Shown here piece by piece: positions 1 to 8,107 of a stretch of 64,000 nucleotides of DNA (position 1 is the stretch's first letter; each line of letters begins with the position of its first letter). Both the position numbers and the translations under genes were made by a program. The notes below the pieces were generated by a model. It ran no database searches, had not been told where the DNA came from, and worked only from the letters and a program-made list of their open reading frames with translations. The stretch comes from a virus. The stretch lies in IMG/VR virus record IMGVR_UViG_3300032516_000007, positions 1 to 64,000 of that record; one strand, written 5' to 3'.

Positions 1-1
1 G

Positions 2-1375
2 GCTCTCTGGGATCGCCTGGAGAAGGTGAAGGATTTGATCGAGGAAGCCAAGTCGCTTCCCGATTCGAAGGAGACGATCAAACAGGCCGAGAAGCTGATG
101 GTTAAGCTGGGAGAGGTGGAGGACCCCGAGCCCGAGGAGGAGCAGGGTCAGGAGCCCCAGAAGGAGCAGCGCAAGGGTGAGGCAGGGGAGGAAGATGAGG
201 AGGGGGATGAGGAAGAGGGAGTAGGGGGAGAGGGCGGGGACGAGGACGAGGAGGGGGAAACTGGTTCTGGAACCAGTGGGGATGGGGACGAGGAGGGGGA
301 GGAGGGTGAGCGGGAGGAGGGTGAGCCCAAGCGCACTTCGAAGCGTCCTACCAATGCCGACTTCGAGAATGTCAGCGAAGAGAGCATGAAGAAGGACGAG
401 CAGATCAGCTCACGCCACAACATGATTCGAACGGCGGCACGGGCAGAGTTTTCTTCTGAGGATCGATACCTCATCTACACGACCGAAGGTGACATGATCG
501 AGCGTATCACCAGCGGTGACAAGTTCGCGGCTCTCCAGTTCCTTCGGGAGAGCAGGGCGATGGTCAACGTGCTTCAGAAGAAGATGCGTCTCAATTTGCT
601 CAGCATCGCTCAGGCGAAGTGGGAGCCTGACAAGCGGCGAGGCAAACTCAACCCCAAGGCAATCTTTCGGGTTCCGCTGGGGACGAGCAAGAGAGTCTTC
701 CGGCAAAGGGTGGAGGCTCCTGGGTTCGATACGCGATGTTCTCTGTGGGTGGATCATTCGGGGAGCATGGCGGGTTACAAGATCGATCTTGCTGCCAAGG
801 CAGCCATGTTGTTCGGAGAGGTTCTGAACGAGTTGGGCATCCCGTTCGAGATTTGTGGGTACAGCACCCGTGATTACAGGACGGGGCAAACTCGATACGA
901 GAAAGCCACCTCAGAAGATCAGAAGATTTACTCGAGGTGGGGAGATCTGTGGGTGGGAATCTACAAGGCATTCGATGAGGATTGGAGACTGGTGAGACAT
1001 CGCTGCCATCAGATGTCTAGGAACCAGCGGGCCAATACCTACGATGGGGAGAGCATCAGGTTGGCGGCGGCACGGCTCAATCAGTACGAGGAGCGGCGTA
1101 GGATACTCTTTGTGTTCAACGATGGCTGCCCTTGTCCTAACGTGGGTTGCAAGATCGAGGAACACACTCGTTACTGCAAAGAGATGGCGAAAGAGGTAGA
1201 GAAGATCGTTGAGCTGTTCGCTGTCGGTATCTGCTCTCCGCAGGTCAAGGACTTCTACTCTAACAACGTGAATATCAACGCTGTGGAGGACTTGCCCAAG
1301 GTGATGCTGACTCAGCTCGACGCCATGCTTCGTGGTGGTAAGAACTTGATCCAGGGTAAGAAGAAGGCTTCATGA
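2..1375 (+). CDS. CobT-like VWA-domain protein (5' partial)
   Basis: The reading frame is open from the first bases, so the start may lie outside the window; the first internal start is GTG at 26. Counting from there, residues 30-105 are an extremely acidic Glu/Asp/Gly linker. A CobT-type C-terminal half follows: a conserved RGKLNP segment near 205, then a von Willebrand A fold with the metal site D243-x-S245-x-S247 (VDHSGSM) and a GYSTRDY segment near 278. CobT is the VWA subunit of cobaltochelatase-like MoxR/VWA machines. Phages often carry CobS/CobT-like pairs whose role is unknown, so an AAA+ CobS-like partner just upstream would be expected. The VWA call is firm; cobalt chelation is not implied. 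Confidence 0.85.
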   Translation, partial: ALWDRLEKVKDLIEEAKSLPDSKETIKQAEKLMVKLGEVEDPEPEEEQGQEPQKEQRKGEAGEEDEEGDEEEGVGGEGGDEDEEGETGSGTSGDGDEEGEEGEREEGEPKRTSKRPTNADFENVSEESMKKDEQISSRHNMIRTAARAEFSSEDRYLIYTTEGDMIERITSGDKFAALQFLRESRAMVNVLQKKMRLNLLSIAQAKWEPDKRRGKLNPKAIFRVPLGTSKRVFRQRVEAPGFDTRCSLWVDHSGSMAGYKIDLAAKAAMLFGEVLNELGIPFEICGYSTRDYRTGQTRYEKATSEDQKIYSRWGDLWVGIYKAFDEDWRLVRHRCHQMSRNQRANTYDGESIRLAAARLNQYEERRRILFVFNDGCPCPNVGCKIEEHTRYCKEMAKEVEKIVELFAVGICSPQVKDFYSNNVNINAVEDLPKVMLTQLDAMLRGGKNLIQGKKKAS

Positions 1376-1385
1376 AACGAGGTGC

Positions 1386-1934
1386 ATGGTGCTCTCGACG
1401 GCTGCCAGGATGGTCCAGTGGTTTACTCGGCGTACCGTGCGAGAGTGTCCCGGTTTGGATGCTGCGGAGGTCCAGGGTGAGATGTGGGTCGCCGCAGTAG
1501 AGGCGATGAAGTTCTGGAAACAGGATGGTGGAGCTGCATTTTCCACCATCCTGTTTCGGCGTCTCACGTGGTCAAAGGGGCACTTTCGAAGACGTTGGGT
1601 TCAAGACCACAGGATGAGGATAGCTCACTTCGAAGAGATGGTAGAGCAACCTGATCCGGGTTTTGAGGACCGATGGAAACGACTCGTTGGGAGGCTGAAG
1701 GAGGATGAGCAACAGGTTCTAGAACTGATGGTGAGCCCATCGCCTGTGTTCCTCCGCTATGTTCATCAGTGTTGGCATGAGCGGAGATCAAGGTGGCCGG
1801 GTAACAAGATCAGCTACACGGTGCAACAGGTTCACTACGCTCGCTTCCTTGGCCTATCAACGGTCAAGGTTGGCCGCACCATTCGTCACATTCAGCGGCT
1901 AACTCAGGAAGTGTTCAATGACAACGAAAGGTAA
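1386..1934 (+). CDS. Sigma-70-like transcription factor
   Basis: This 182-residue protein looks like a small ECF-type sigma factor. Residues about 24-60 (LDAAEVQGEMWVAAVEAM, then FSTILFRRL) match the helix pattern of sigma region 2. Residues about 98-115 (EDRWKRLVGRLKEDEQQVLEL) resemble the start of region 4, and the C-terminus (FLGLSTVKVGRTIRHIQRL) reads as a helix-turn-helix. It may direct host RNA polymerase to phage promoters. It follows the VWA gene by 10 bases and overlaps the next gene by 17. The match is to pattern, not to a named family, so a divergent HTH regulator is the alternative. Confidence 0.5.
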   Translation: MVLSTAARMVQWFTRRTVRECPGLDAAEVQGEMWVAAVEAMKFWKQDGGAAFSTILFRRLTWSKGHFRRRWVQDHRMRIAHFEEMVEQPDPGFEDRWKRLVGRLKEDEQQVLELMVSPSPVFLRYVHQCWHERRSRWPGNKISYTVQQVHYARFLGLSTVKVGRTIRHIQRLTQEVFNDNER

Positions 1935-2970
1935 TAGAAACATGCCTCGCGTTGAGGAGAACAAAGAGGAAGAGTTTGACCCAATGCCGATCATGCCAGC
2001 TCCCAGCAGAAGGTTGGGAGAGGCAGCGGTTGATGAAGACGGGGAGATTGACAGCACCTTTGTGACTGGTTCTAGAAAAGGATCTACGATCACTCTGGAT
2101 GATCTGGATGATGATGAGAAGTCTTCAGGCCCAGATCAGTTCGAGGTGCTTACGTCGAAGTTGTTGAAGACAATCAGTCCCGATGTTCGGGATGCAATCA
2201 AGGGCACGGAGTGCTTCGGTCGTGCTTGGAAAGACGATACTGATGTGTGCCCCGAGGTGGAATGTGAGCTGAGGGATTACTGCCGGAACGTCTACGAGCA
2301 AGTGACGGGGGATGTGGAGGGGGATGAGGTTGAGGAGATCGAGGAGCCCGTTGCCAGACAACAGAAGATCATAACCCACCGAGCAGCACAGGGGACCATT
2401 GCAGCCCCTGCTGAGAATCGGAAGCTTCAGAAGGGCAAGAAGAAAAAGAAGCGGAAGTTGGGGGAGGCTCCAGAAGGGAAGCCCGTCAAGCAACCATGGG
2501 AGATCGAGAAGTACAAGCGGAGACCCTATGTGACACAGGGTCGCCCAATCGATTTCATCGTGGATGCTCTGTGGAAGGAAGTGGGTGAGCCCCCATCTCT
2601 TCCGGAGAAGTGGAAGTACGTTAAGTCCATCTCTTTCGAAGATCGACAGTACGCTGCATCCCATTTCATGAACCACTATGGTAGGGGGTTGGTGGTGTGT
2701 CGCCGAGCCAGCTACCACCTCTACTACAACAACGGGATGCACGTGTGCCGTATCTGGGTCAATGGTGCGGGGGGTGGTTTGATCGATATGTGCCCCACGT
2801 TGGCATCGGCAATGGAGGATGAGGGTTTCGAGCTGCATTCAGTGCCCGAGAAGAACAAGAGGCACGTCTTTCAGTTCTTCACCTCTCGATGCTGGTTGGG
2901 CACCACGGAGCAGGCCAAGACGGCTGCTGTGTGCATCAAAGCAATCCTGAACAAGATGCAGGTTCGATAG
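1918..2970 (+). CDS. Unknown protein with CFG-type cysteine cluster
   Basis: A 350-residue protein I do not recognise. The N-terminal 60 residues are acidic and contain EEFDPMPIMPAP. A cysteine cluster lies near 98-122 (CFGR, then VCPEVEC, then DYC), spaced like the cluster in the phage single-strand-binding protein at 10856. A basic KGKKKKKRK stretch lies near 175. The last 130 residues look globular and may be a small DNA- or nucleotide-binding fold. The ATG at 1918 has AGGA eight bases upstream; ATG 1942 is an alternative start. Confidence 0.75.
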   Translation: MTTKGNRNMPRVEENKEEEFDPMPIMPAPSRRLGEAAVDEDGEIDSTFVTGSRKGSTITLDDLDDDEKSSGPDQFEVLTSKLLKTISPDVRDAIKGTECFGRAWKDDTDVCPEVECELRDYCRNVYEQVTGDVEGDEVEEIEEPVARQQKIITHRAAQGTIAAPAENRKLQKGKKKKKRKLGEAPEGKPVKQPWEIEKYKRRPYVTQGRPIDFIVDALWKEVGEPPSLPEKWKYVKSISFEDRQYAASHFMNHYGRGLVVCRRASYHLYYNNGMHVCRIWVNGAGGGLIDMCPTLASAMEDEGFELHSVPEKNKRHVFQFFTSRCWLGTTEQAKTAAVCIKAILNKMQVR

Positions 2971-2980
2971 GAGAGAAACG

Positions 2981-3331
2981 ATGCGAGTTGCAGATCTAGT
3001 TCAGGCCCACCAGGATGAGTGGTTGGCCAAAGTGATCTCCAATGGGGACTGTGAGGTCATGAGCTTGTTCCTCATTTACAATGATGGCAAGCTCACACAG
3101 ACACAGGCCCAGGAGATCTGGGACAAGGTGACGGGCGAGGACTTCGTGGCTGAGGAAAAGAGTGCTGTGCTCAGCAACGAACAGCTCATGAATGACAAGC
3201 AACGAGGGCATTGTCACCAAGCCCCCTCGGTTCCACAGGGAACGAATGAAACGCACCACTGGTGGGTCGAGTTGCTTCTCTTCGATACTGATCTTCAAGA
3301 TGTGGTAAAGATCAAGGACAAGTGCAAATGA
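2981..3331 (+). CDS. Hypothetical protein
   Basis: 116 residues, mixed helical, no recognised domain. Residues 25-40 (MSLFLIYNDGKLTQTQAQEI) resemble an EF-hand-like or helix-turn pattern but without a convincing metal loop. An AGGAGAG ribosome site lies just upstream of the ATG. The stop overlaps the ATG of the next gene (ATGA), so the two are probably translationally coupled. Its C-terminal part (QLMNDKQRG onward) carries no Cys pairs. Confidence 0.7.
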   Translation: MRVADLVQAHQDEWLAKVISNGDCEVMSLFLIYNDGKLTQTQAQEIWDKVTGEDFVAEEKSAVLSNEQLMNDKQRGHCHQAPSVPQGTNETHHWWVELLLFDTDLQDVVKIKDKCK

Positions 3332-3624
3332 AAGAGAAGCATCCAGATCAACCTCTAGTTTGGGTTGAGAATGTTGTCAGGTTCAAGCAAAACAAGGTGG
3401 TGGACTTTCTTCTTGGGCAAGCCAGTGCAGGTGTCAAGTGTGATCTCAACCAGATTTGGATTCTCTACCATAGGAAGCTCTTCTCCATCGAAGACATGGT
3501 ACAGCTATACCAGCTCATCGGTTATAGCGTGAGCGGATTTGGAGACATATCTAACTTCCCAAAGAAGACAATTCGAAAGTTTGACGAGTTGGCAGCCAAG
3601 ATGGTGGCAAAGAGGAAGCGATGA
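3328..3624 (+). CDS. Hypothetical protein
   Basis: 98 residues from the ATG that forms an ATGA junction with the preceding stop; a GTG two codons upstream (3322) is possible. The C-terminal half (FSIEDMVQLYQLIGYSVSGFGDIS) has the look of short phage proteins that repeat a helix followed by YSVSGF. Similar GYSVSGFGEI segments are common in phage small proteins of unknown function. No catalytic motif is seen. It is coupled to the next gene by a four-base overlap. Confidence 0.7.
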   Translation: MKEKHPDQPLVWVENVVRFKQNKVVDFLLGQASAGVKCDLNQIWILYHRKLFSIEDMVQLYQLIGYSVSGFGDISNFPKKTIRKFDELAAKMVAKRKR

Positions 3625-4010
3625 GTGACAAGGACTACGAGGTAAAGATCACTGAAGAGGAGCTGGAGATTCTCAATCAGGCTCTTGGTGACTACATCAT
3701 GGGTCTGGAAATGAAGGAGGGTCCCCAATCTGAGGTTGACAAGGTTGAGGCTCTCCAGGGGAAGCTTAACCGAGAGAAGAACATTCGCCAGGATCTCTTG
3801 GATGCCTCCGAGGATGATTCTTGCGAGCATTGTGATCTTGAGGATTGTCCTGCACAGTGTTTGGAGTCTCTGGGAGCTAGGCGAGCGAGTGACCGGGGGG
3901 ATTCCCCTGTTGAGTTCACGGAGTCCCACAGGGGGGAAGGGGCTCGAGATCAATGGGCTAGAGCCTATGACGACCTCAATGGGGCTCCGGAATCGGATGA
4001 CGACCGATGA
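3621..4010 (+). CDS. Hypothetical protein with C-terminal Cys cluster
   Basis: 129 residues. The first 60 are helical and charged (EEELEILNQALGDYIMGLEM). A cysteine/aspartate segment follows near 68-80 (SCEHCDLEDCPAQC), which could bind one zinc. The tail is polar and probably disordered. ATGA overlaps at both ends place it inside a tight run of small genes of unknown role. Confidence 0.7.
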   Translation: MSDKDYEVKITEEELEILNQALGDYIMGLEMKEGPQSEVDKVEALQGKLNREKNIRQDLLDASEDDSCEHCDLEDCPAQCLESLGARRASDRGDSPVEFTESHRGEGARDQWARAYDDLNGAPESDDDR

Positions 4011-4234
4011 AGCGTACATCTGATCTGAGTGCAGTCAGGAGGATGCTGATCCGAGCCAAGATCGAATACTCTGAGGAGGAGGAACTCCATTGTGATCGGG
4101 ACAGTCGGGACAGCCCTCACAATGGCAAGCCGGTCATCTGTCTTGATGTGGAGCGGGGTTACAGTGGATTCCATGTGGCGTTCGTCTTTCTGAAGGAGAC
4201 GGGAGAACTGTTGGACCTTGGAGCCTATGAATGA
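4007..4234 (+). CDS. Hypothetical small protein
   Basis: 75 residues with no recognised motif. The second half (VICLDVERGYSGFHVAFVFLKETGELLDLGAYE) reads as a small beta-rich domain, a pattern seen in several phage early proteins. Four-base overlaps with both neighbours indicate coupled translation. Confidence 0.65.
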   Translation: MKRTSDLSAVRRMLIRAKIEYSEEEELHCDRDSRDSPHNGKPVICLDVERGYSGFHVAFVFLKETGELLDLGAYE

Positions 4235-4635
4235 AAACTCCTGTCAAAAGAACGCCCGTCATCAGGACCCCGGTTCAGAGGCCCATCACTGTTGGTTCTA
4301 GAATCAAGCTAAAGGTGGGTGACAAGCAGCAGCTCAAGTGCTTGTTGGTGGGAAAGACGGGTAGGGTCTCAGAGATGTACCAGGATGGCACTTGCTACGT
4401 AATCCTGGATTGTGGTCACATGTGCGATGTGCCCCTGGCATCCATCGAGAAGAGCAACTTCAACAAATGTGTCAATTGCCATACATTGACGCATCGGTCA
4501 GAGCTGAAGATTCCATCGTTCTGGAATGGTAGTGGGGGTCTTTGCTCAGAGTGTTGGAAGGCTCTCAAGATTGACAAATACGAGAGGAAGGTAGATGAGG
4601 GATCAATTAGAGGTAAACGCAAATCTAGTTCGTGA
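4231..4635 (+). CDS. Zinc-finger protein with RTPV-rich N-terminus
   Basis: 134 residues. The N-terminus carries three tandem TPV units (KTPVKRTPVIRTPVQRP) that recur singly in other proteins of this phage. Residues about 25-75 form a likely beta-barrel (IKLKVGDKQQLKCLLVGKTGRVSEM), KOW- or SH3-like. A four-cysteine zinc site follows (CVNC near 88, CSEC near 112). It may bind nucleic acid. The end overlaps the next gene by 41 bases. Confidence 0.7.
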   Translation: MKTPVKRTPVIRTPVQRPITVGSRIKLKVGDKQQLKCLLVGKTGRVSEMYQDGTCYVILDCGHMCDVPLASIEKSNFNKCVNCHTLTHRSELKIPSFWNGSGGLCSECWKALKIDKYERKVDEGSIRGKRKSSS

Positions 4636-5254
4636 GCTGGGGGACCGATTGGTCCTAGGTCAAACGGAGTTCAGCTTCGCACTAGTTCAGGAGATGTTCA
4701 CTCGATCTTGGAACTTCAAACGGGAGCAGGGCCACTACTGGTTCACTGCCACGATCATTGGGAACAGTGACAACAAGATCTTTGCAGTTCACATCATGGG
4801 GGACTGCGGGATCGATACCTATCGAGCTGGCGAGCCAATGCCCATCGAGGCATTTGGGGACTGGTTGGGAAATAGCCACAGGGACTACATTCTCAGCAAG
4901 GGGGCTGAGCCAAAGGAGTTCCAGTGGAAGGCAGCCGTGGGGGATCTGAAGGGGTATCTGGAGCGTGAGAACGATGTAGACGCTTCCAAGATGCTGGACC
5001 GAATTGGGGGTGAGTTCGCGTACCCCGACTGTTCCGATCAGGTTAGTTTCCACAAGTTGGTTCTGGAAACAGCGGAAGAGGTTGGGTACGAGATTTACGA
5101 TGCTGTGAGTGATTGCAGGTGGGGACTTCGTTGGTCAGCCTGGGCCGAGTCTCGTCATTATCAGATCACCTACTTTGGGAACTGGCTTAAGAAGCAGGAA
5201 CGGGATGAGGGGCGCACCTCAGCGGAAATGATCATTTCACTTCCTGCTCTGTGA
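4595..5254 (+). CDS. Hypothetical protein
   Basis: 219 residues starting at an ATG preceded by GGAAGG. No known domain. The middle (residues 30-120) looks globular with several Trp/Tyr/Phe; the C-terminal part has DAVSDCRWGLRWSAWAESRHYQI. The 41-base overlap with the preceding frame is longer than usual here, so one of the two boundaries may be slightly off; codon use supports both frames as real. Confidence 0.65.
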   Translation: MRDQLEVNANLVRELGDRLVLGQTEFSFALVQEMFTRSWNFKREQGHYWFTATIIGNSDNKIFAVHIMGDCGIDTYRAGEPMPIEAFGDWLGNSHRDYILSKGAEPKEFQWKAAVGDLKGYLERENDVDASKMLDRIGGEFAYPDCSDQVSFHKLVLETAEEVGYEIYDAVSDCRWGLRWSAWAESRHYQITYFGNWLKKQERDEGRTSAEMIISLPAL

Positions 5255-5276
5255 ATCAGAGAGGGGAAAGAGGAAA

Positions 5277-5549
5277 ATGAATCGGTCAGTGAATCGAAGC
5301 AACACCAACTGGAAACAGGAGTGGGAGGAGGAGACAACTCTCACCCCAGCGGAGCAGAGAGAGACAGACTGCCTTCAGCGGGAGGAAGAGGCTCTCAACG
5401 CTCAGATCATGGACGACCTTCGGATGCTGGAGTTGGAGCGAGAATTGAACCCGAAGAGAGGGGTGTCTGGCTGGCAACATCAGGAAGAGTTGTATCGGAG
5501 ATTTGATCTAGATGATGGAGGGTGGTGTCTTGACGATCCTCTCCCTTGA
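5277..5549 (+). CDS. Hypothetical charged helical protein
   Basis: 90 residues, rich in Glu/Arg with a predicted coiled coil over residues about 20-65 (TPAEQRETDCLQREEEALNAQ). GGAAAGAGG lies before the ATG. It overlaps the next gene by up to 38 bases. No function can be assigned. Confidence 0.65.
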   Translation: MNRSVNRSNTNWKQEWEEETTLTPAEQRETDCLQREEEALNAQIMDDLRMLELERELNPKRGVSGWQHQEELYRRFDLDDGGWCLDDPLP

Positions 5550-6300
5550 TTGGGATTTCTTTTGTCCCTCAGATCCAATGTGGGACCTGGGGCATCGTGA
5601 GGCAGAATTCTTTGTCAGCGCAATTTGGAGGGCGCGTGGGGGTCTAATTTCACAGATGAATACCTCTGGAGCGGAGGATGAGTTCTGGACTTGGATCCAG
5701 AACTATTGGAAGCTTGATACAAATCGGCTTCATGTCTCGGAGTCGCATCTGGATGTTCATACTCTCATGGAATCCCACTCCAGGTTGATTCTGGTGGACG
5801 CACATCATGATTGTTGGTCTTCCACGAAGGTCAAAACTGGGTGGAATATTGACTGTGCAACTTGGGCAACTTCGTGGTTGCGTAGATCACCGTTTCATCG
5901 CATGCTCTGGATTCGTCCCGATTGGCAGACAGGTGGAAGCATTACCAGCAAGATTGCCAAGGACATCAGAAAGCAGATCACCATCGTAGCTATGTCCAAG
6001 GTTGGTAAGCTTTCCTCTGTGAAGAAATGGCTAGGTCGAAGGATCGACGATGCTCACATCTGTCGATCAGGTTGCTGGTCTCCTCCCTGGTTGGATGAGA
6101 AATTCCTTAGCCTGGTGAAGAGCTATCCGAATTTGTCAAAGATCATCAACATGGAGAGGAGTGGGCGTTCGGAGGTGTGGAACCCCATGAAGATCCGATG
6201 GAAGGAGGAGGATCGAAAGGCTGTGTTGAAGGGATATGAAGACATGAGGAGAATGGTCGATCTTCTACAGGATCCAGATCAAAAGTGCTTGACAACTTAG
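5512..6300 (+). CDS. UPF0489/arginase-like metal-binding protein
   Basis: 262 residues. Two metal-ligand-like clusters are visible: LSLDWDFF (D13, D15) and LVDAHHDCW (D96, H98, H99, D100). Together they resemble the ureohydrolase/UPF0489 fold (LDxDxFF and DxHHD). The enzyme activity is unknown; a hydrolase acting on a small amide or modified nucleotide is conceivable. The annotated ATG overlaps the preceding gene. A TTG at 5530 has GGAGG eight bases upstream and may be the true start, giving an N-terminus directly before LTILSLDWDFF. Confidence 0.6.
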   Translation: MMEGGVLTILSLDWDFFCPSDPMWDLGHREAEFFVSAIWRARGGLISQMNTSGAEDEFWTWIQNYWKLDTNRLHVSESHLDVHTLMESHSRLILVDAHHDCWSSTKVKTGWNIDCATWATSWLRRSPFHRMLWIRPDWQTGGSITSKIAKDIRKQITIVAMSKVGKLSSVKKWLGRRIDDAHICRSGCWSPPWLDEKFLSLVKSYPNLSKIINMERSGRSEVWNPMKIRWKEEDRKAVLKGYEDMRRMVDLLQDPDQKCLTT

Positions 6301-6354
6301 ATTAACTAGATCAACATCCATTAAGATCAACATGCAACGTGCCTGGAGGACACA

Positions 6355-7023
6355 ATGGCAAAGGTAGTGAAGGTCGAGGGGTTCAGCAGCAAGGAGCAGA
6401 AGATTCTCAATGCGCTTTCCAACGGGGAGCAACACAACATTCGGGAGCTGAAGAAGCTCTTCTGGGAGGCTGCCAAGGCACACTGTGCCGAGATCTACGA
6501 GAAGGGATGGGGCGAGCATGAGGTCAATGGGCAGGCCCAGAGTTACGTGCGAAACAGCGTGCGTCGCCTGATCCGTGACGGCTGGGTTGAGGGGCCACAC
6601 ATGAACGAGAACCTTCCCAGGGGCACCTACAAGCTCACCCGCTCCGGTCGTGATCGGGTTGCCAAGGGTGTGTCGATCACGCCCTCTCTCAAGGAGAGAG
6701 ACGCTCGTCGGGAGGGGCGCAAGGCCAACACGGCTGCCAAGAAGGCCAAGAAGGCTCCCGAGGCCAAGAAGGAGAAGAAGGTCAAGGTGAAGGCAGCTCC
6801 CAAGGCCAAGAAGGCTCCCAAGGCCAAGAAGGCTTCCAAGACAGCCGCCCCCAAGAAGGCCAAGGCCAAGGTGAAGGCCAAGCCCGCGAATGGGGCTCAG
6901 GCGAAGGCTCAGGCAGCCAAGGCGAAGGTTTCGAAGGAGGCAGCCAGGGAGAAGGCTCAGGATGCAGCTCGCCGAGCTGCTGAGGAGCCGAAGTCAGAAA
7001 CGTCCACGCCCACCGCGAACTGA
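6355..7023 (+). CDS. Winged-helix protein with histone H1-like tail
   Basis: 222 residues in two parts. Residues about 9-105 look like a winged helix-turn-helix (SSKEQKILNALSNGE; VRRLIRDGWVEG; GTYKLTRSGRDRVA). Residues about 115-215 are an almost pure Lys/Ala/Pro tail built on KAKKAPKAKKA-type repeats, as in eukaryotic linker histone H1 and bacterial H1-like proteins. Expected role: binding and compacting phage or host DNA. GGAGGACACA precedes the ATG. It is followed by another basic-tailed protein and then a strong terminator, so the pair ends a transcription unit. The tail is certain; the winged-helix call is by pattern. Confidence 0.75.
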   Translation: MAKVVKVEGFSSKEQKILNALSNGEQHNIRELKKLFWEAAKAHCAEIYEKGWGEHEVNGQAQSYVRNSVRRLIRDGWVEGPHMNENLPRGTYKLTRSGRDRVAKGVSITPSLKERDARREGRKANTAAKKAKKAPEAKKEKKVKVKAAPKAKKAPKAKKASKTAAPKKAKAKVKAKPANGAQAKAQAAKAKVSKEAAREKAQDAARRAAEEPKSETSTPTAN

Positions 7024-7034
7024 AGGAGTCTCAG

Positions 7035-7343
7035 ATGAAAAAAGAAGATAAGGAAAAGGTTGACGCTTTGACGGTTCGTTACCAGGCGAGGCTGGAGAAG
7101 CGTGTGGCTGAGGGGCTCGGTCTCCCTGGTGATGGGGGGAGGCAGGGTCGGCTTCCGGTGGGCATCACGGAGGAGAACCGGGAAGCCTACGTCGCTCTTC
7201 GCGATCAGCTCAGGCAGCTCAAGGATCTGCGGAAGAACTCGGTGGTCAAGCTGCGTGAGATCATCGATGGCATGGAGGCTCTGAAGGGGGCCAAGGCCAA
7301 GCCCGGGAAGAAGGCAGGGGCCAAGAAGAAGAAGGCATCCTGA
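7035..7343 (+). CDS. Small protein with basic Lys/Ala tail
   Basis: 102 residues. The first 80 are helical and charged (ALTVRYQARLEKRVAEG; YVALRDQLRQLKDLRKN) and probably form a coiled coil. The last 20 are a basic tail (GAKAKPGKKAGAKKKKAS) like that of its upstream neighbour. The shared tail and adjacency suggest both bind DNA. It is the last gene before the terminator at 7377. Confidence 0.65.
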   Translation: MKKEDKEKVDALTVRYQARLEKRVAEGLGLPGDGGRQGRLPVGITEENREAYVALRDQLRQLKDLRKNSVVKLREIIDGMEALKGAKAKPGKKAGAKKKKAS

Positions 7344-7354
7344 TTCTAGAATCA
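7341..7354. repeat. TGATTCTAGAATCA palindrome
   Basis: Perfect 14-bp palindrome spanning the stop codon of the basic-tailed gene, 22 bases before the terminator stem. It is one of at least 23 copies of the TTCTAGAA core in the window. Confidence 0.8.
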
Positions 7355-7376
7355 GGGTAGATCAAGTTTCAAGATA

Positions 7377-7413
7377 GGGGCAGCCCTGGGAAACCGGGGT
7401 TGCCCCTTTTTTT
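7377..7413 (+). terminator. Strong intrinsic terminator
   Basis: A 13-bp stem (GGGGCAGCCCTGG pairing with CCGGGGTTGCCCC, with two wobble pairs) closes on a GAAA tetraloop and is followed by seven T residues. It lies 34 bases after the stop of the basic-tailed gene and ends the first transcription unit. Confidence 0.92.
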
Positions 7414-7460
7414 GTGTCTCGATGGCTGATACTCTTTGTGGCCAACCGGAGGTGGCCACA

Positions 7461-7736
7461 ATGCCCCATAAAGCTCTCAAGCTTGTTGATCTTCATTGCG
7501 AATCCTGTGACCATATCTGGGAAGCGTTGCTTTCTCCCGATGAGGACTTGCAAGGCTGCCCTGAGTGTGGTTCTCTCAAGGTCTGTCAGGTGCCTGGTGG
7601 AAACCCGACAACCTTGCATGACCCAAACGTGAGAACCAATGCGTTGAAGAAACGCAGTGAGGATCACTCTCGGAGAACGTTTGGTGAGAACGTCGAGAGA
7701 TTGAAATCTGAAGGTAGACTCCCACTCAAGCATTAG
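7461..7736 (+). CDS. Small zinc-ribbon protein
   Basis: 91 residues from the ATG with GGAGG eight bases upstream; an in-frame ATG at 7422 lies within seven bases of the terminator T-run and is less likely. A four-cysteine zinc ribbon is clear (HCESC near 13, GCPEC near 33), like FmdB-type regulators. The C-terminal half is basic and polar (TNALKKRSEDHSRRTFGENV), also typical of that group. Role unknown; possibly nucleic-acid or protein binding. Confidence 0.7.
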   Translation: MPHKALKLVDLHCESCDHIWEALLSPDEDLQGCPECGSLKVCQVPGGNPTTLHDPNVRTNALKKRSEDHSRRTFGENVERLKSEGRLPLKH

Positions 7737-7746
7737 GAGGAAGAAG

Positions 7747-8058
7747 ATGCCCGAGCTGACAGAGAAACAGACGAAGGATCTCGAGAAGAAGAGGGAGAAG
7801 GCCACGAATGTCCAGCGTGCGTTGGACGATGACATTCCCTTTGAGGTCCTTGATGGGATGGAGAGCTTGCAGCACAGGGGCATCATCAAGAGGCTGAATC
7901 TCTGCTTCAAGCGTGGAGGGGTTGATGGGCTCGCCTTCCTGGGGTCTCTCGACAGCATGCTGCAAGAGTGGAAAGCACTCAGCAAGGTGATGGACGCCAC
8001 GAGGAAGATGGCTAGGAAGGAAGAGGAGAAGATCAGCAAGCTGCTCGGTACGGACTAG
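7747..8058 (+). CDS. Hypothetical helical protein
   Basis: 103 residues, almost entirely helical and highly charged, with AGGAGGAAG just before the ATG. No motif recognised. Immediate position before the DNA polymerase suggests it belongs to the replication block, perhaps as an accessory factor, but nothing in the sequence proves it. Confidence 0.65.
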   Translation: MPELTEKQTKDLEKKREKATNVQRALDDDIPFEVLDGMESLQHRGIIKRLNLCFKRGGVDGLAFLGSLDSMLQEWKALSKVMDATRKMARKEEEKISKLLGTD

Positions 8059-8107
8059 CAGGAGACTGCATCAACAAGAGCTGCTTTGCAGCCACTAGGA
8101 AGGTCAT

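Noticed and set aside
148-474. Ser/Pro-rich reverse-strand frame
   Set aside because: It is the complement of the acidic Glu/Gly linker of the CobT-like gene and has no independent coding signs.
2125-2838. 237-codon reverse-strand frame
   Set aside because: Shadow of the 350-residue forward gene; low-complexity Leu/His composition.
6289-6317. TTGACA with a weak -10 before the H1-like gene
   Set aside because: The -35 is perfect but lies at the end of the upstream gene, and the best -10 (CAACAT) matches poorly.
7362-8039. 225-codon reverse-strand frame
   Set aside because: Covers the terminator and two well supported forward genes; no start signals.
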